A stretch of DNA of 64,000 bases from Odobenus rosmarus divergens (GCF_000321225.1 NW_004451893.1:1-64000), one strand, 5' to 3'; positions 1 to 12,710 are shown, counted from the stretch's first letter. The notes: generated from the sequence alone by a model not told the origin. Made by a program: numbers and translations.

Positions 1-112
1 AAAGTAGTGGTCTTTTGAAGAAGTCCTGTGGTGCCCTGTAGTGCAATGTCCCCTGTTCACTGGAATGTAGTGCTTCAGGGGTGTCTCCTCCATGTGTTGC
101 ATGTGCCCTATT

Positions 113-860
113 GTTTTTTTTTAATAACTTTTTATTGTTATGTTAATCACCATACATTACATCATTAGTTTTGGATGTAGTGTTCCATGATTCATTGTTT
201 GTGCATAACACCCAGTGTTCTAGGCAGAATGTGCCCTCTTTAATACCCATCACCAGGCTAACCCATCCCCCCATCCCCCTCCCCTCTAGAACCCTCAGTT
301 TGTTTTTCAGAGTCCATCACCTCTCATGGTTCGTCTCCCCCTCCGATTTCCCCCCCTTCATTCTTCCCCTCCTGCTATCTTCTTCTTCTTTTTTTTTTCT
401 TAACATATATTGCATTATTTGTTTCAGAGGTACAGATCTGTGATTCAACAGTCTTGCACAATTCACAGTGCTCACCATAGCATATACCCTCCCCAATGTC
501 TATCACCCAGCCACCCCATCCGTCCCACCCTCTACCACTCCAGCAACCCTCAGTTTGTTTCCTGAGATTAAGAATTCCTCATATCAGTGAGGTCATATGA
601 TACATGTCTTTCTCTGTTTGACTTACTTCACTCAGCATAACACCCTCCAGTTCCATCCACGTCGTTGCAAATGGCAAGATCTCATTCCTTTTGATGGCTG
701 CATAATATTCCATTGTGTATATATACCACATTTTCTTTATCCATTCATCTGTCGATGGACATCTTGGCTCTTTCCACAGTTTGGCTATTGTGGACATTGC
801 TGCTATAAACATTGGGGTGCACGTACCCCTTCTGATCCCTACATTTGTATCTTTGTGGGC
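113..860 (-). mobile_element. LINE-1 3' end: ORF2 C-terminus and 3' UTR
   Basis: The minus strand at 579-812 encodes the L1 ORF2 C-terminal signature KLWKEPRCPSTDEWIKKMWY followed by TMEYYAAIKRNEILPF. On the plus strand to its left is the carnivore L1 3' UTR (AACATATATTGCATTATTTG, then CACCATAGCATATACCCTCC). It is 5'-truncated or joined to the unclassified segment on its right. Confidence 0.85.
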
Positions 861-2330
861 ATGTGCCCTGTTGTTATGGCTGAGCCACTTTTTCCTTCAA
901 TCCAGTCATCTGCAGTGGCTCTCTACCTGTTGTAGGCAGTGTTTGGTCCCTGTGGTGTTAGTGGGCCAGTCTGGGGCTGCCTTAGGTTTGAGTTGAGTCA
1001 GACCAGGTGTTTGCCAAAGATGCAGTAGCACCAAACTGCAGGGCACTTTCCCTGGGTTGTCCCCTGAAAAGCTTTCATTGGTGTGTGAAGCCTGCTGTCA
1101 TACCAGTTGTCTGCCTTCAGCCCACTTCTGGTGTCTCCGTCTGATTGGTATGTGTGGTTATCTTCCCCTCTCTCCAGGGCAGGAGTCACTTTGGAGTGGT
1201 GCTGGGCGGCTTGCACACTGCCAGGCCTTTGGCACCACCCAGGATGGGCTCCAGCCAAAAGCATATTGGAGGGAGTGGATCTGCAACATGTGGGGAAGGG
1301 GAGTCTTGGGGAGGGAAGTGGTATCAGCAAGGTTTGGGCCACTGGTCCTCTGTGGAAGTGGTCCTGCAGCTCTGGGACCGAGGCAGTCTTGACTGAAGAG
1401 AGTGGATCCACCAAAACAGAGCACAGAGGGAAAGGGGGGATGAGGAGGGCAGTGTTAGCAAGTTAGGTAGTATCAGCACCAGGATGGTTCCTGCAGGTGG
1501 CCATGTGTTCATGCTGGGGGGTAAGGGAGGGAAATGGTGTCTGCCAGCTCCTTTATTCCTGGAGAAGTCTTTCAAGGAGCTCTGTCCCTTTGGGACATGC
1601 TCTGAGATGAGTAAACTACTCTCCCTCCTGTGTGCCCCAGGCAGTTTTCAAACTGCTTCTTGCTGTATCTCTGTTGGCTGTTTTTTTGTATTATCTCTTT
1701 TTTATTTTATTTAAATTCAATTAATTAACATATAATGTATTATTTGTTTCAGGGGTACAGGTCTGAGATTCATCAGTCTTATATAAGACCCAGTGCTCAT
1801 TACAACACATGCCCTCCCCAATGTCCATCACCCAGTTACCCCATCCCCAGTTACCCCATGCCTCCATTGTGTTGTCTCTTTAAGGATGGGGACTCAGTTT
1901 CCTTTTGACCTTCTGGTTCTCCCAAAGCCAATCCCATTGATTTTTAAAGTTTCAGGTTTTAAGTCCTGCTGGTTGTAGGAACTTACAATATTAGGCCCCT
2001 CTGGTTTTCAAAGCCAAATGTTATGGGGATTCATCTTCCTATACAGGCTCATCTGTGTAAGGGTCTGCTTCTCTCCCCTTTCCATGCCCATGGTGTCCCT
2101 CCCTCCCACAGACAGTCCTGCAGGTCCATTTAGCTTTTAACTGTGTCTCTGCCCTTCTTTCCCTTTTCAATGTGGCCACTTCTCTACATTTAGTTGTGGA
2201 GTTTATTCTGCCTGTTTTCAGGTTATTTTCTGTGTTATTTGCTGGTGTGAGTGTTATCTAGTTTTTACCTATGGAATAAGATGAACTTAGGGTCCTACTC
2301 TGCTATACTTTTTCATTGTTTTTGAATCTA
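861..2330 (-). repeat. GC-richer segment, possibly an L1 5' region; unclassified
   Basis: About 1.3 kb of moderately GC-rich sequence joined to the L1 3' piece and interrupted by another L1 fragment at 1701-1868. Open frames on both strands here are inconsistent with each other and match nothing I know. It could be the 5' UTR of a carnivore L1 in the same orientation; that is a guess from position. Confidence 0.35.
1701..1868 (-). mobile_element. Nested L1 3' fragment with target duplication
   Basis: Begins in a T/A-rich tract and contains ATTAACATATAATGTATTAT and the CAGGGGTACAGGTCTGAG block. TGTATTATCTCTTT (1687-1700) and TGTGTTGTCTCTTT (1869-1882) flank it as an approximate 14-base duplication. 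Confidence 0.75.
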
Positions 2331-2419
2331 AGAAATATTAAGATGTTTAAAGGCCACGAAGAAGATGCCAAATGTAAAGGGAGACATTAAAAATACAGAA
2401 AAAGTGAAATAGAATAACC

Positions 2420-2735
2420 CAATGATTAAGACTCCAAGGCTTTGCACATACTGTTCCTCTCTTACCACAGACTCCCTTCCATTTACTCCATCAGGCCATC
2501 TACCACTTGTTCAGGTCTCAAATCAGAAATCATGTCCTGCAAAAAAATCTTACAGAATCCGACTCTGTATTTCCGAAGCGACTGAAACTTATCCTACTGT
2601 ATTTAATGACATTGTGGATTTGTTAGACTCCCTCACTAAAGACCAAGTCTGATTAATCCTTGTAGCCCCAACCTCAGGCCGAGGACTTGGTGTACATAGT
2701 AGGAGGTTCTCAATTAATGTTTGCTGAATAAATGC
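2420..2735 (-). repeat. L2 LINE 3' end
   Basis: Typical antisense L2 wording: CTTTGCACATACTGTTCCTC near the left, and GCTCAATTAATGTTTGCTGAATAAATG-like sequence at the right end. It is old and has no complete frame. Confidence 0.6.
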
Positions 2736-2933
2736 TTTAAAGATAGAGATGGTCATGCAACCATAAAATCAGGATGGAATCTTCTTTTTCTTGAAGGAAA
2801 ACACTTAAACCATCATTTCAGTGGTCTTGACTTAACTATAGTAGGAATTCTTATAGCTCCTTTATTATATTTGAAGGCTGAAAGAGAAAGTATAAAAGGA
2901 ACTAAATACTCTATAATTTAAAATACTAGTTGA

Positions 2934-3174
2934 GGGATGCCTGGGTGGCTCAGTAGGTTAAGCATCCGCATTCAGCTCAGGTCATAACCCCAAGATCCTA
3001 GGATCAAGTCCCACATGGAGCTTCTCGCTCAGAGGGGAGCCTGCTTCTCCCTCTGCCGGCAGCTCCCCCTGCTGTGTGCTCTCTCTCTCTCTGTCTCTTG
3101 CTCTCTCTCTCTCACTCTCTCACTCTGACAAATAAATAAATAAAATCTTAAAATAAAATAAAATAAAATAAAAT
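2934..3174 (+). mobile_element. CanSINE
   Basis: tRNA-like head GGGATGCCTGGGTGGCTCAG, CT-rich body and an unusual (AAAAT)n tail. TAGTTGA flanks both sides. Confidence 0.93.
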
Positions 3175-3339
3175 AGTTGATTCCAAAGGTAGTGGATTGT
3201 GGAAGGCAGCCCATTTCAAATCAGAAATGTAATCAGAAAATATGCTCTTTTCCTTTATGGCTTTAGATGTACTGTCCCAGAGAATTAATGGTTGTTTTAG
3301 AAAATATATTATTAATATAATTGTTATTATCTCACATTT

Positions 3340-4265
3340 CATGTGGGTCAGGAATCACAGCATGGCTTAGCTGAGTCTTCTGGGTCAGGGTCTCTCACAA
3401 GGCGACCATCAAGGTGTTGGGCTGTACAGATCTTCCTTGACTACAGTGGGATCACATCCCAATAAACCCACAGTAAATTAAAAATACCATTACGTCAAAC
3501 ATGCATTTAATACAACCAACCTACGAAACATCATAGCTTAGCCTACCTTAAAATGTGTTCAAAACACTGACATTAGCCTAGAGTTGGGCAACATCATCCA
3601 GCACAAAGCCTATTTCATAATAAAGTGTTGAACATATCATGTAATTTATCGAGTACTGTACTGAAAGTGAAAAACAGCATGGTTGTGTGGGTAAGAATGG
3701 TTATAAGTGTATTGGTTGTCTACCCTTGTGATCACCTGGCTGACTGGGAGCTTCGGTTTACTGCCACTGCCCAGTATCATGAAAAAGCATGGTACTGCAG
3801 ATTGCTAGCCCTGGAAAAGATTAAAATTAAAAATTCGAAGTATAGTTTCTACTGAATGTGTGTGTATTGCTTCTTTACCATTGTAAAGTGAAAAAATTGT
3901 AAGTAAAACCATCATAAGTTGGGGACCGTCTGTATTTATCTCAAAGATCAGCTGAAGGAAGAATGTGTTTCCAAGCTCACTCATCTTGTTGTCCACAGGA
4001 GTTAGTTTCTCGTGGGCTATTGCACTGAAGGCCTCAGTTCTCTGCAGACTGTTGCCTCAAGGCCTTCCTCAGTTCCTTGCCTCGTGGGCTTTTTTTGTAG
4101 GGCATCTCTCAAAACAAGGCGGCTGCCTTCATCAGAGTGAACAAGTGAGAACCAGAGAGAAAGTGTGAGCAAGATGGAAGTCACAGTCCTTTCTAACCTA
4201 ATCTTGGAAATGACAGCCCATCACTTTTGTTGTATTCTATTTGTTAGAACCAAGTCACCTTTGGA
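3340..4265. repeat. Ancient mammalian repeat split by Tigger copy A
   Basis: 3340-3424 (GGCTTAGCTGAGTCTTCTGG) and 3935-4265 (TTCCAAGCTCACTCATC through CATCACTTTTGTTGTATTC) read as two halves of one interspersed repeat of LTR/MaLR type, with the DNA transposon between them. The family name is uncertain. Confidence 0.5.
3427..3932 (+). mobile_element. Tigger-like non-autonomous DNA transposon, copy A
   Basis: 506 bases between TA dinucleotides (3425-3426 and 3933-3934). The left end CAGATCTTCCTTGACTAC and the inverted right end CAGACGGTCCCCAACTTATG form imperfect terminal repeats. The internal sequence is shared with copy B at 33,979. The open frame at 3625-3855 is part of the shared sequence and not a gene. 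Confidence 0.8.
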
Positions 4266-4800
4266 TTCAGAGAGAAGCCCATTCAGTGCAGAGTTTTAGC
4301 CTTTTCTCTCCCACACTGTAATTCCACTTTTAAAATTGGCCCAAAGCACCAGTGAAGAGATTTATGTGTATTTGCATAGTTTAACTGGTGATCCTGGGTA
4401 AACTGGAGTGGTAGTCTACCCCAGGCCCATGTCTTCCCTGAAGGATACCATGTCCCAGATTTCCTCTCAGTGACCAGCAGTACAAAGAACAGTGCCATAA
4501 AGCCAACTAGATGCCCAGAAGAGAACTAAGTGGGCAGCTTAAGGGAAATGTGAGACTGAACTTCCCTATGATCTCTACACTGACCTCTGGAAGGGAAGGG
4601 GAGGTAGAGGCTTGGACTACAATTTGGTGGCAGAGTTTTTAATGGCTTATGGTTGGGGGAGGGGTTTGAAGTGAGAAGAAAGATCATCTATGAAAATAAA
4701 GAGCGGTGACTAGTAGGGTTAGAGAAATGAAAACAAAGAATATCTGAAATAGCCCTTTTTGAGAATGAGAAAATGAGCTGACTTTAAAAGACAGGACTGT

Positions 4801-5004
4801 GGGGCACCTGGGTGGCTCAGTCAGGTAAGCATCTGTCTTTGGCTCAGGTCATGATCCCAGGGTCCTAGGATGGAGCCCCACAGCAGGCAGGGGGAGGGTT
4901 GGGTCCCTGCTCAGCAGAGGGTTCTGCTTTTCCCTCTCCCTCTGCCTCTGCTCATGCTCTCTCTCACTCTCTCAAATAAATAAAATCTTAAAAAAAAAAA
5001 AAAA
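4801..5004 (+). mobile_element. CanSINE
   Basis: Head at 4801, A-rich tail at about 4988-5004. Flanks GGACTGT and GGATTGT form the target duplication. Confidence 0.93.
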
Positions 5005-5979
5005 GGATTGTTGGGAGGTATGGCGAGTCATATTGAGCTGGTGCCAGTCAGTTGCTAGGGTGGTAGTTTGCCCAGTGGCTTGATTCTCTTGAGCCAGGCT
5101 CAGACCCAGGTACAGATTTATAAGTTTGTGTCACCTCAGTGTTTTCTCTCTTACTGGGTTACCAACTCACTACAATTTGCCCAACTGGTTATAGATTTTT
5201 GCATCTATTTTCTCCACCTATAAAATGGAGAAACAAGGGGCCTGTTACTAGACCAAGAGAGCCTCTACACTCCAGGATTGTTTTTGATAAGTCTCTTTCT
5301 CTCTCATATGGTTATGAGCCCCTTAAAGCTATGGACTATGTATTATGCATCTTTGTGTTTCAAATATCTCAAAATTATGATGGGTAAATGTTTGTGGAAT
5401 AATGATGGAATGAATTTTAAAGCCTCTGGATTCATCAGATATAGTCTGTGACTTCTTTGCTCCTTCAAACTAAGAAATTGTGAAAAATAGAAAAAACTTA
5501 AGAATTAGGGAAGACTTTTCTGGTTTATTAATAAAATGGGAAGAAAAAGAAAAAGATAAGACTGAGTTAGTCTGAAAACCCAACAACTTAAGATCTTAAA
5601 AGACAGCCTTCACTTTATAAGAAAATTAGTTAAATATGTAAAACATTTGGTTGATAAAAACAATGTATGTATATTTATATTCCATTCTTTTCCACAGGGA
5701 TTTGAAATAACTTTGTGTGTTTGTAGAAAAAAAAAATACAATTACTTTAAGATTTCTGTGTAAAACAGTATTATTTACAGTGAGGTATTAAACCCCAAAG
5801 AGTGTATTCAGTGGTGGACTGGGAGTTCACAAAACTACAAGATAAATATGGCCTATCTTCCAGAAACAAGAATGTTATGATGCATTTTTTCCAGGGGTTT
5901 GGGGACATGGGGAAGGAGTAATTGGAGAGGTAGATTGGGGATGATCACTATTCTAGAAAAGCAAAGCATAAAGAGACTG

Positions 5980-6600
5980 TGACTGTTAATTTTATGTATC
6001 AACTTGACGGATCCATAGGGTGTTCAGATATTTGGTCAAATATTACTATTTTTTAAAAAAGATTTTATTTATTTGACAGAGAGAGACAGCTAAAGAGGGA
6101 ACACAAGCAGGGGGAGTGGGAGAGAGAGAAGCAGGCTTCCCGTGGAGCAGGGAGCTTGACGTGGGGCTCAATCCCAGGACCCTGGGATCATGACCTGAGC
6201 CAAAGGCAGACGCTTGATGACTGAGCCACCCAGACACCTCTGGTCAAATATTATTTTGAGTGTTTCTTTGAAGGTGTTTTTGGATGACATTAACATTTAA
6301 ATCCTTAGGTGAGTTAAGCAGATTGCTCTCTCTAATGTGGGTGGGCCTTGTGCAGTCAGTTGAAAATCTAGTAGAACAAAAAGGCTGACCCTCCCCTGAG
6401 TAAGAGAAGCCTATGTCAGCTAACCACCAACCAATCCAGACACGAGCTAGCCCTGCCAAGATCAGCCATGAAACCCAGCTGAATCCAGCATAGATCCGCT
6501 GACCCTAAGCAACACACACCAGTAAGTGAAAATAAATGCTTAGTGTTGTATGCCCCTGAGATGTTCTGGTTGTTATTACACAGAAATAGCTGACTGATAC
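5980..6600 (+). repeat. Ancient mammalian repeat split by a CanSINE
   Basis: Begins GTTAATTTTATGTATCAACT and continues after the SINE through GGCTGACCCTCCCCTGAGTA to CTGACTGATACACA. This is a widespread old mammalian family, probably LTR-like; exact name uncertain. Confidence 0.55.
6050..6240 (-). mobile_element. CanSINE inside the older repeat
   Basis: Inverted copy (tail AAGATTTTATTTATTTGACA, head CTGAGCCACCCAGACACC). GGTCAAATATTA is duplicated on both sides. Confidence 0.93.
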
Positions 6601-7401
6601 ACATTTATGTATGTCTGTATTGGGTTGACAATATATGTGTATTGCACTGGGTTACAAAAGGTTTAAAAAGCCACCAGTCTAGTAAAGCACTATGTTTCTC
6701 CTTCATTCCTTGTTATTTAATGAGGCTTAAAGGAAGTTCATGTCTAGGAGTGGCTTCTTGCAGTATTAGAGAATAAAGGTAAACCCTGAGAAAATATAGC
6801 ACAGAGATGAGAAATGAGAGGTGTGCATGAGTGTATGCAAGAGACAGACAGAGACAGTGAGAGACAGAGAGACTTAATAGCAATAAGGGTCCTATACCCA
6901 CTGCAAGCCCCATGAGCCACAAATTTGGCCCATGCTAAAGAGAATCATATTATCCTGATAACCAAAGTAATGAAATTAGATCAAGATGTAGCTAAGAGAC
7001 CCTGTAGCCAGAGGGGAAGGGGGACAAAACATAGCACCATTGGTAACAGTTAATTTTTTAAAAATCCTGTATATATCCAGTAAATTGAGTTTCTTCAGGA
7101 AACCTGTTTCTTTGTATTGTTATCTCTAGGAATATTTTATTCTAAGTAAAGGACCATTGTATAGATTTCAGGTGCCATCTCTTTGGTCTCTTTCTCTTTC
7201 TTTGACTTTATTTCAAGTCTATACATTTAATAATAATAATTAACATCTGAATATTTACTATATGCCAGTGACTGGGGGGGTGTGTGTGTGTGTCATTAAT
7301 GTCTAAATACCAAATTTATAGATCATTCTACACATATTTTGATTACTATCTCTAGTCTACAGGAATATATATTAGAAGCCCTTAATTTCATGAGCAGCAT
7401 T

Positions 7402-7608
7402 TTTTTTCTTTTTTTTTTTTAAGATTTTATTTATTTATTTGAGAGAGAGAGAGAATGAGAGACAGAGAGCACGAGAGGGAAGAGGGTCAGAGGGAGAAGC
7501 AGACTCCCTGCTGAGCAGGGAGCTCGATGCGGGACTCGATCCTGGGACTCCAGGATCATGACCTGAGCCGAAGGCAGTCGCTTAACCAACTGAGCCACCC
7601 AGGCGCCC
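7402..7608 (-). mobile_element. CanSINE
   Basis: Inverted copy with GAGCAGCATTTTTT duplicated on both sides; near-consensus head, so probably young. Confidence 0.94.
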
Positions 7609-8020
7609 CGAGCAGCATTTTTTCTAATACATTTTCAAGTTACTTTCTAGGATTATTTCCACAAATGGATTTAGTGTTAGTTTGTTTCCATTTCAGAGGT
7701 TGGCATATCTAATCTTATCCCCAAATCTTCAGATTACATCAGAATTTGGATCCTAGACTGATTTTAATGAATATGTTCTTTAAATGCCTTTTCAACTTTA
7801 AAAAAATTGATGAATTCTATTTTGTAATTTATAAAACTGAGGGAAAGAAGTGAGTTAGGAAAGGATACTATGTATCAGGGCAGAGTTAAGATGTAAACTT
7901 TAAATTTGTCACTGTCTAGTCTTTTCCTTTTTTAAATTTAGCCAACTAAATCATCACAAAATCGTATTTGTATGATCTAGAAATTTAGCAAAACTGTTTA
8001 AATCACCTTCCCACTTTTAT

Positions 8021-8222
8021 TATTTATTTATTTATTAAGATTTTATTTGTTTATTCGACAGAGAGAGTGATAGAGTACAAGCAGGGAGGAGTAGTAGAGG
8101 GAGAGAGAGAAGCAGGCTTCCCACTGAGTATGGAGCCTGACACAGGGCTCAATCCCAAGACCTTGAGATCATGACCTGAGCCGAAGGCAGACACTTAACC
8201 ATCTGAGCCACCCAGGCACCCC
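8021..8222 (-). mobile_element. CanSINE
   Basis: Inverted copy with CACCTTCCCACTTTTA duplicated on both sides. Confidence 0.93.
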
Positions 8223-8272
8223 ACCTTCCCACTTTTAAAAGTCAGGATATGTGTTCAAATATAATTCTCCCA

Positions 8273-8470
8273 GGGTGTCTGGGTGGCTCAGTTGGTTGAG
8301 TGTCTGCCTTTGGCTCAGGTCAGGATCCCAGGGTCCTGGGCTCCATCCCAGGACGGAGCCCCGCATTGGGCTCCCTGCTCAGCGGGGATCTTGCTTCTCC
8401 CTCTGCCTCTGCTGCTCCCCCTGCTTGTGCTCTGTCATAAAATAAATAAAATCTTAAAAAAAATAAAAAA
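8273..8470 (+). mobile_element. CanSINE
   Basis: Direct copy with head GGGTGTCTGGGTGGCTCAGT, only 50 bases after an inverted copy, so the pair could form a hairpin in RNA. Confidence 0.92.
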
Positions 8471-8764
8471 GACAAGGAGATTTCATAGTCTCCTTTCATA
8501 AACAATTCCAGAATTAAAAAAAACAAACAAACAACCCAACTCTTCAAGAAAATGTCCTTTACTTCTAAGTGCAGAATTCATTCACTAAGCAACTGAGACT
8601 CATATGCACAGGGATTGTACCAAGTGCTGAGAATATAAATTAAGACACTGTTTCTCTTCTTAAAGCAAAATTCTTTTTATCAGAGGTGCAAATGCCCACA
8701 GCTAAGTTATATGCTAAGTAGGAAAGTTGGAATGCAAAAAGTTCTCAAAAGGTTCAGATAAGCT

Positions 8765-8970
8765 GGGCGCCTAGGTGGCTCAGTCGTTAAGCTTAAGCGT
8801 CTGCCTTCGGCTCAGGTCATGATCCCAGGGTCTTGGGATCGAGCCCCTCATCAGGCTCCCTACTTGGCGGGGAGCCTGCTTCTCCCTCACCCTCTACTGT
8901 TCCCCCAGCTTGTGCTCTCTTGCTCTCTCTGTCAAATAAATAAAGAAAATCTTAAAAAAAAAAAAAAAAA
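8765..8970 (+). mobile_element. CanSINE
   Basis: Direct copy. AAGGTTCAGATAAGCT before and AAGGTACAGATAAGCT after form a 16-base duplication. The head has a small internal duplication (GTTAAGCTTAAGC). Confidence 0.94.
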
Positions 8971-9249
8971 GGTACAGATAAGCTAAAACAAACCAGGTGA
9001 AATTAAATGACAATACATTTATATTCATTTGCTTAGGAGGGGAGGGGTTAAAAAAAGAAAATAAAAAACCTACTGGAGACTAAGTGGAGACACAGGCTAA
9101 ACAATAACAAATGTCAAAGACTCAGAGAATAACCCCTGAAACAAATAATACATTATATGTTAATTAAAAAAAAAAAAAGACCCAGAGAATAGAGATGACT
9201 CCAGATTTAGTAACATGGGCAGTTGTTGCCAAGAAAGCTTATCTTATTT

Positions 9250-9480
9250 TATTATTTTTTTAAGATTTTGTATTTTTATTTGAGAGAGAGAGCACAAGCT
9301 GGGGGAGCAACAGGCAGAGGGAGAGGGAAAAGCAGACTCTCCACTGAGCAGGGAGCCCGACCTGGGGCTCCATGGGGTGCTCGATGGGTGGGGTTCAACG
9401 CTGGGTTGGATCCCAGGATCCTGGGATCATGACCTGAGCCAAAGGCAGATGCTTAACTGACTGAGCCACTCAGGCGCCCC
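9250..9480 (-). mobile_element. CanSINE with internal duplication
   Basis: Inverted copy, longer than usual: an extra stretch at 9370-9410 (CTCCATGGGGTGCTCGATGG region) lies in the middle of the body. Confidence 0.88.
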
Positions 9481-9499
9481 TGGTCTTTTCAAATGTTTA

Positions 9500-9980
9500 A
9501 ATGACCAGTGTGACAGAGCTTGTTAGCTGCCTTTCAGTACTCATTTCCTCCTTCATCCTTAGCAATGGAACCTTGGTTTTTATGACCTTTCCCAGTCTCC
9601 TTTCAAGTTAATGGGCCATGTGACTAAGTTCTGAACACTGATGTATCAACATAAATGGCATGCTATACTTCCAGAAAATCTCCTTAAAGAGAAGGGGTGT
9701 GGCCTTCTGCCTTTTTTCCTCTAACTTGGAGTGTGGTCATGATGACTGGCATTCTAACCGCCATCTTGGATCACAAGGGCAAAAGTGACACTCTAGGAAG
9801 GTGGAGAGCTGAGATAAAAGCAGCCTGGATCAATGACACTTTCATTGCAGTTGTCATTTCAGCCCAGGACTGCCTACTTCTGCATATCTTTTACATGAAA
9901 AGTAAATTTTCATTTTGTTTAAGACAGTTATTTGGGGTTTCTCTTAGATGTAGTTGAACTTTGGGTACAAAAAAACAAAA
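9500..9980 (+). repeat. Ancient mammalian repeat, family uncertain
   Basis: Blocks such as GGGCCATGTGACTAAGTTCT, GCCATCTTGGATCACA and TTTGTTTAAGACAGTTATTT have the order seen in a common old mammalian repeat. It is followed by an A-rich tail at 9969-10004. The open frame at 9697-9957 is part of it and not a gene. Confidence 0.5.
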
Positions 9981-11139
9981 AAAAAAAGGAAAGAAAAAGA
10001 AAGAAGAGATTTTCTAGGACTTAAACATCTTAAAAAAATGAAATGATCTACTTTGTGTTGTAGTTTCCTATCTCTGTATCTGTTTAAATGGAGGTTTTAA
10101 GACCATTTTCAGAAATGGTAGCTATGGGGGGAGGGGAGGGCATTGCCAGACCTCTAAAATTATATGATCCCACCCCCACTCCACCTTGAGGATCAGTGGC
10201 TCTAAAAAAACAAAACAAACAAAACAAAAACATGAAGCTCCCCCCTGTTGTGAATATGTTTGGGCCCTCCCCACCAGACTGGGCTCAATGTTGCACAGCA
10301 TCACCTGACTGTTTTGGAGTTAAAGGGCACTTCTACTATAATAATGAAGAACAACCAAAAAGCAAATCAATAAACTTTTCAGCAAAATTGTTGTCATAAA
10401 GAAAATCATTATGAGCCTGGATGATATGAATAAAATAGGACATCTGTTGAAGTCCTTCCTGTGTGCCTAGTGTAGTTGGTGAATTAAGGTGTAGTCCACG
10501 ATTACTGGCCCGCTTAAATTTTTTCTTTCTTTTGTAAAACGGATAATACCCCTATCCTTTCCACCTTTCCTCTTCCATTCTACTTCTCAACTTCTAGTAG
10601 GTGGAATTTTACATTATTTTTAAAATTATACTTATCTGTGTTTTGTCTATTGATTCTTTAAACATTTATTTCCTTGAAACAGTAATACATACACATGGCA
10701 AAAGAGACCAACTGTGAATGGAATACATGAGGTAAAATGCCCCTTCCATCTCAGACAGTGACATCCCCTCCCCAGCAGTAAAGTTTCTTATACACTTTTT
10801 CAGAAACACTCTCAGCATGTACAGGCAGCTATAGTTATTTATGTGTGGATGTTAAAAAGAAGATATATACATACTGCTATGGTCTGGATGTTGGTTTTGT
10901 TCAATTCAGCAAACATTTATTAAACATCTACTATACACACAGACCTAGATAACCTTTGTTCTCTCTTTTCCTTAACATAAACTTCCAGCTGTATATATCC
11001 GTCTGATAATAGGGAAGAAATAATCGCACTCGGTACTTCAACTTTTAAAATATTACATACATACTTTTGCCTATAACTCTAGAGCTACATTGCTCTAAGA
11101 CACTTAGTTCCATTTTCTTCCTTTTCTTATCCGTATGAG

Positions 11140-12365
11140 TACTTTTCTGGAGTAGGTTCATATTAGTTGTTCCCATTTCCTTAAAGGACTTCACTTCTCA
11201 ATCCACTGCAGTTTGGTTCTTTGGCCCATGATCCCAGTAAAAGTGGTCTTTCCAAGATCATTCATCTTCTCTTACTTGCCGAAGCATTGTACATACTGGA
11301 GCCTTGTCTTTTTTAACTACTGACTTCTCTGCTGTCCTGGTGATCCTTTCTTTTTAGATCTCTCTATACCTCTGGTTTCAGGAAGTTATACTCTTCCTTA
11401 GTTCTCTTCTTTCTCTATTTATGCTCAGCCTCTTTTATGCATTTCTTTTCCTCTGTATGGCCTTTCAATTTTGGTGTCCATCTGCTTTTCATTCTCAGCT
11501 CATTATACTTCTCATTTTACATCCTCTTCTTGCGTGATCTACTCAGGTCTCATGACCTTAGCTACAAGCAACTGGTAACAAATCCCTCTCTGCACCCTTG
11601 ATCTTAATTATATATCCAACTGCATGCTGGTATCTCCCTACTGAGAACCCAACATATCTGGAAATGAATTCATTCTCCTTGTCCCTCAAATTGGTAAGTC
11701 TTCAGTATTCACCAACTCTGTTGTTGACACAATCCACCCAGACATTCAAGCCAAAATCCTCGCATCAGCTTAGACTCCTCCATTCCCTCTTCCTTTCCAT
11801 ATTCAACCAATCCCCAAACTTTGCTCATTTTACCTAATTATTTGTATCTGTCCCCAATTCTATTCTTGCTACCACTGCCATAACTTAAACCTCATAATTT
11901 CTTAACTAATTTAACAGTCTAATTGATTTGCCACATTCAATTTTTACCTAAAATACCAATTGAACTAAATCACTCTCTTGCTTAGATCCCTCTGATCCTT
12001 TTCCATTATCTATAAATTGCTTAACCCTTTGAACACTATCAAGGCCTTTATGTGGTTCAGTCCTTGCCTAACTCTCTAGGCCCATTCTGAGTTCACTTCA
12101 TGCTCCAGGAATACAAAATTATTTGTAGCTCCCTGACATAACACAATTCAAGATTCTTTGCATTTCCCATACTGTTTCCTTTCCTTTTTTTTTTTTTTTT
12201 AAGATTTTCTTATTTTTAATCTACCTCCACACCCAACATGGGGGGCTCACAACCCTGAGATCAAGAGTTGCATGCTCTACTGACTGAGCCAGCCAAGTGC
12301 CCCCCATACTATTTTCTGTACCTGGAATGCTCAATATTTTCCTCATACTTTTTATGTCCTATTTG
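11140..12365 (-). repeat. L2 LINE, antisense, split by a SINE
   Basis: Long pyrimidine-rich stretch with L2 wording: CACTCTCTTGCTTAGATCCC, then TCCATTCCCTCTTCC, then ACCTGGAATGCTC after the SINE. No intact frame remains. Confidence 0.6.
12185..12302 (-). mobile_element. Short tRNA-derived carnivore SINE (older subtype)
   Basis: Only about 118 bases. It lacks the CT-rich body and has CACCCAACATGGGGGGCTCA and GATCAAGAGTTGCATGCTCT. CCATACTRTTT flanks it on both sides. Confidence 0.85.
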
Positions 12366-12710
12366 AGAAATAATTTGACTACCCAAAGTTACAAAGACAA
12401 TAAACCATGGTATTTTCTAAAAGCACTATTGTTTTACCTTTTACTTTCAAGTCCATAATCTATTGAGTTTTGTTTTGCTTTTGTTTTTAGTATGAGTAGG
12501 CATCAAGGTTTTTTATTTTCCACATAGACATTCAATTGACCCAGGAACATTTATTAAAGCATCCATTGTTTTCTCCACATTAGTACAGTGTCACCTTCGC
12601 ATAAATAAAATGTTCACATGAGTTCTATTCAGTTCCATTGGTCTACTTTCTAACACCTGGTAGTATAAATCCTCCAACTTTGTTCTTCCTCCAGATTATA
12701 TTTACTGTTC

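Noticed and set aside
998..1414. 138-codon minus-strand frame
   Set aside because: Several overlapping frames are open on both strands in this repeat-like block; no protein family is recognisable.
8251..8501. Protein-like frames rich in LPLAQV, GSWAPSQ and similar strings
   Set aside because: These are translations of CanSINE bodies; near-identical peptides recur at every SINE in the window.
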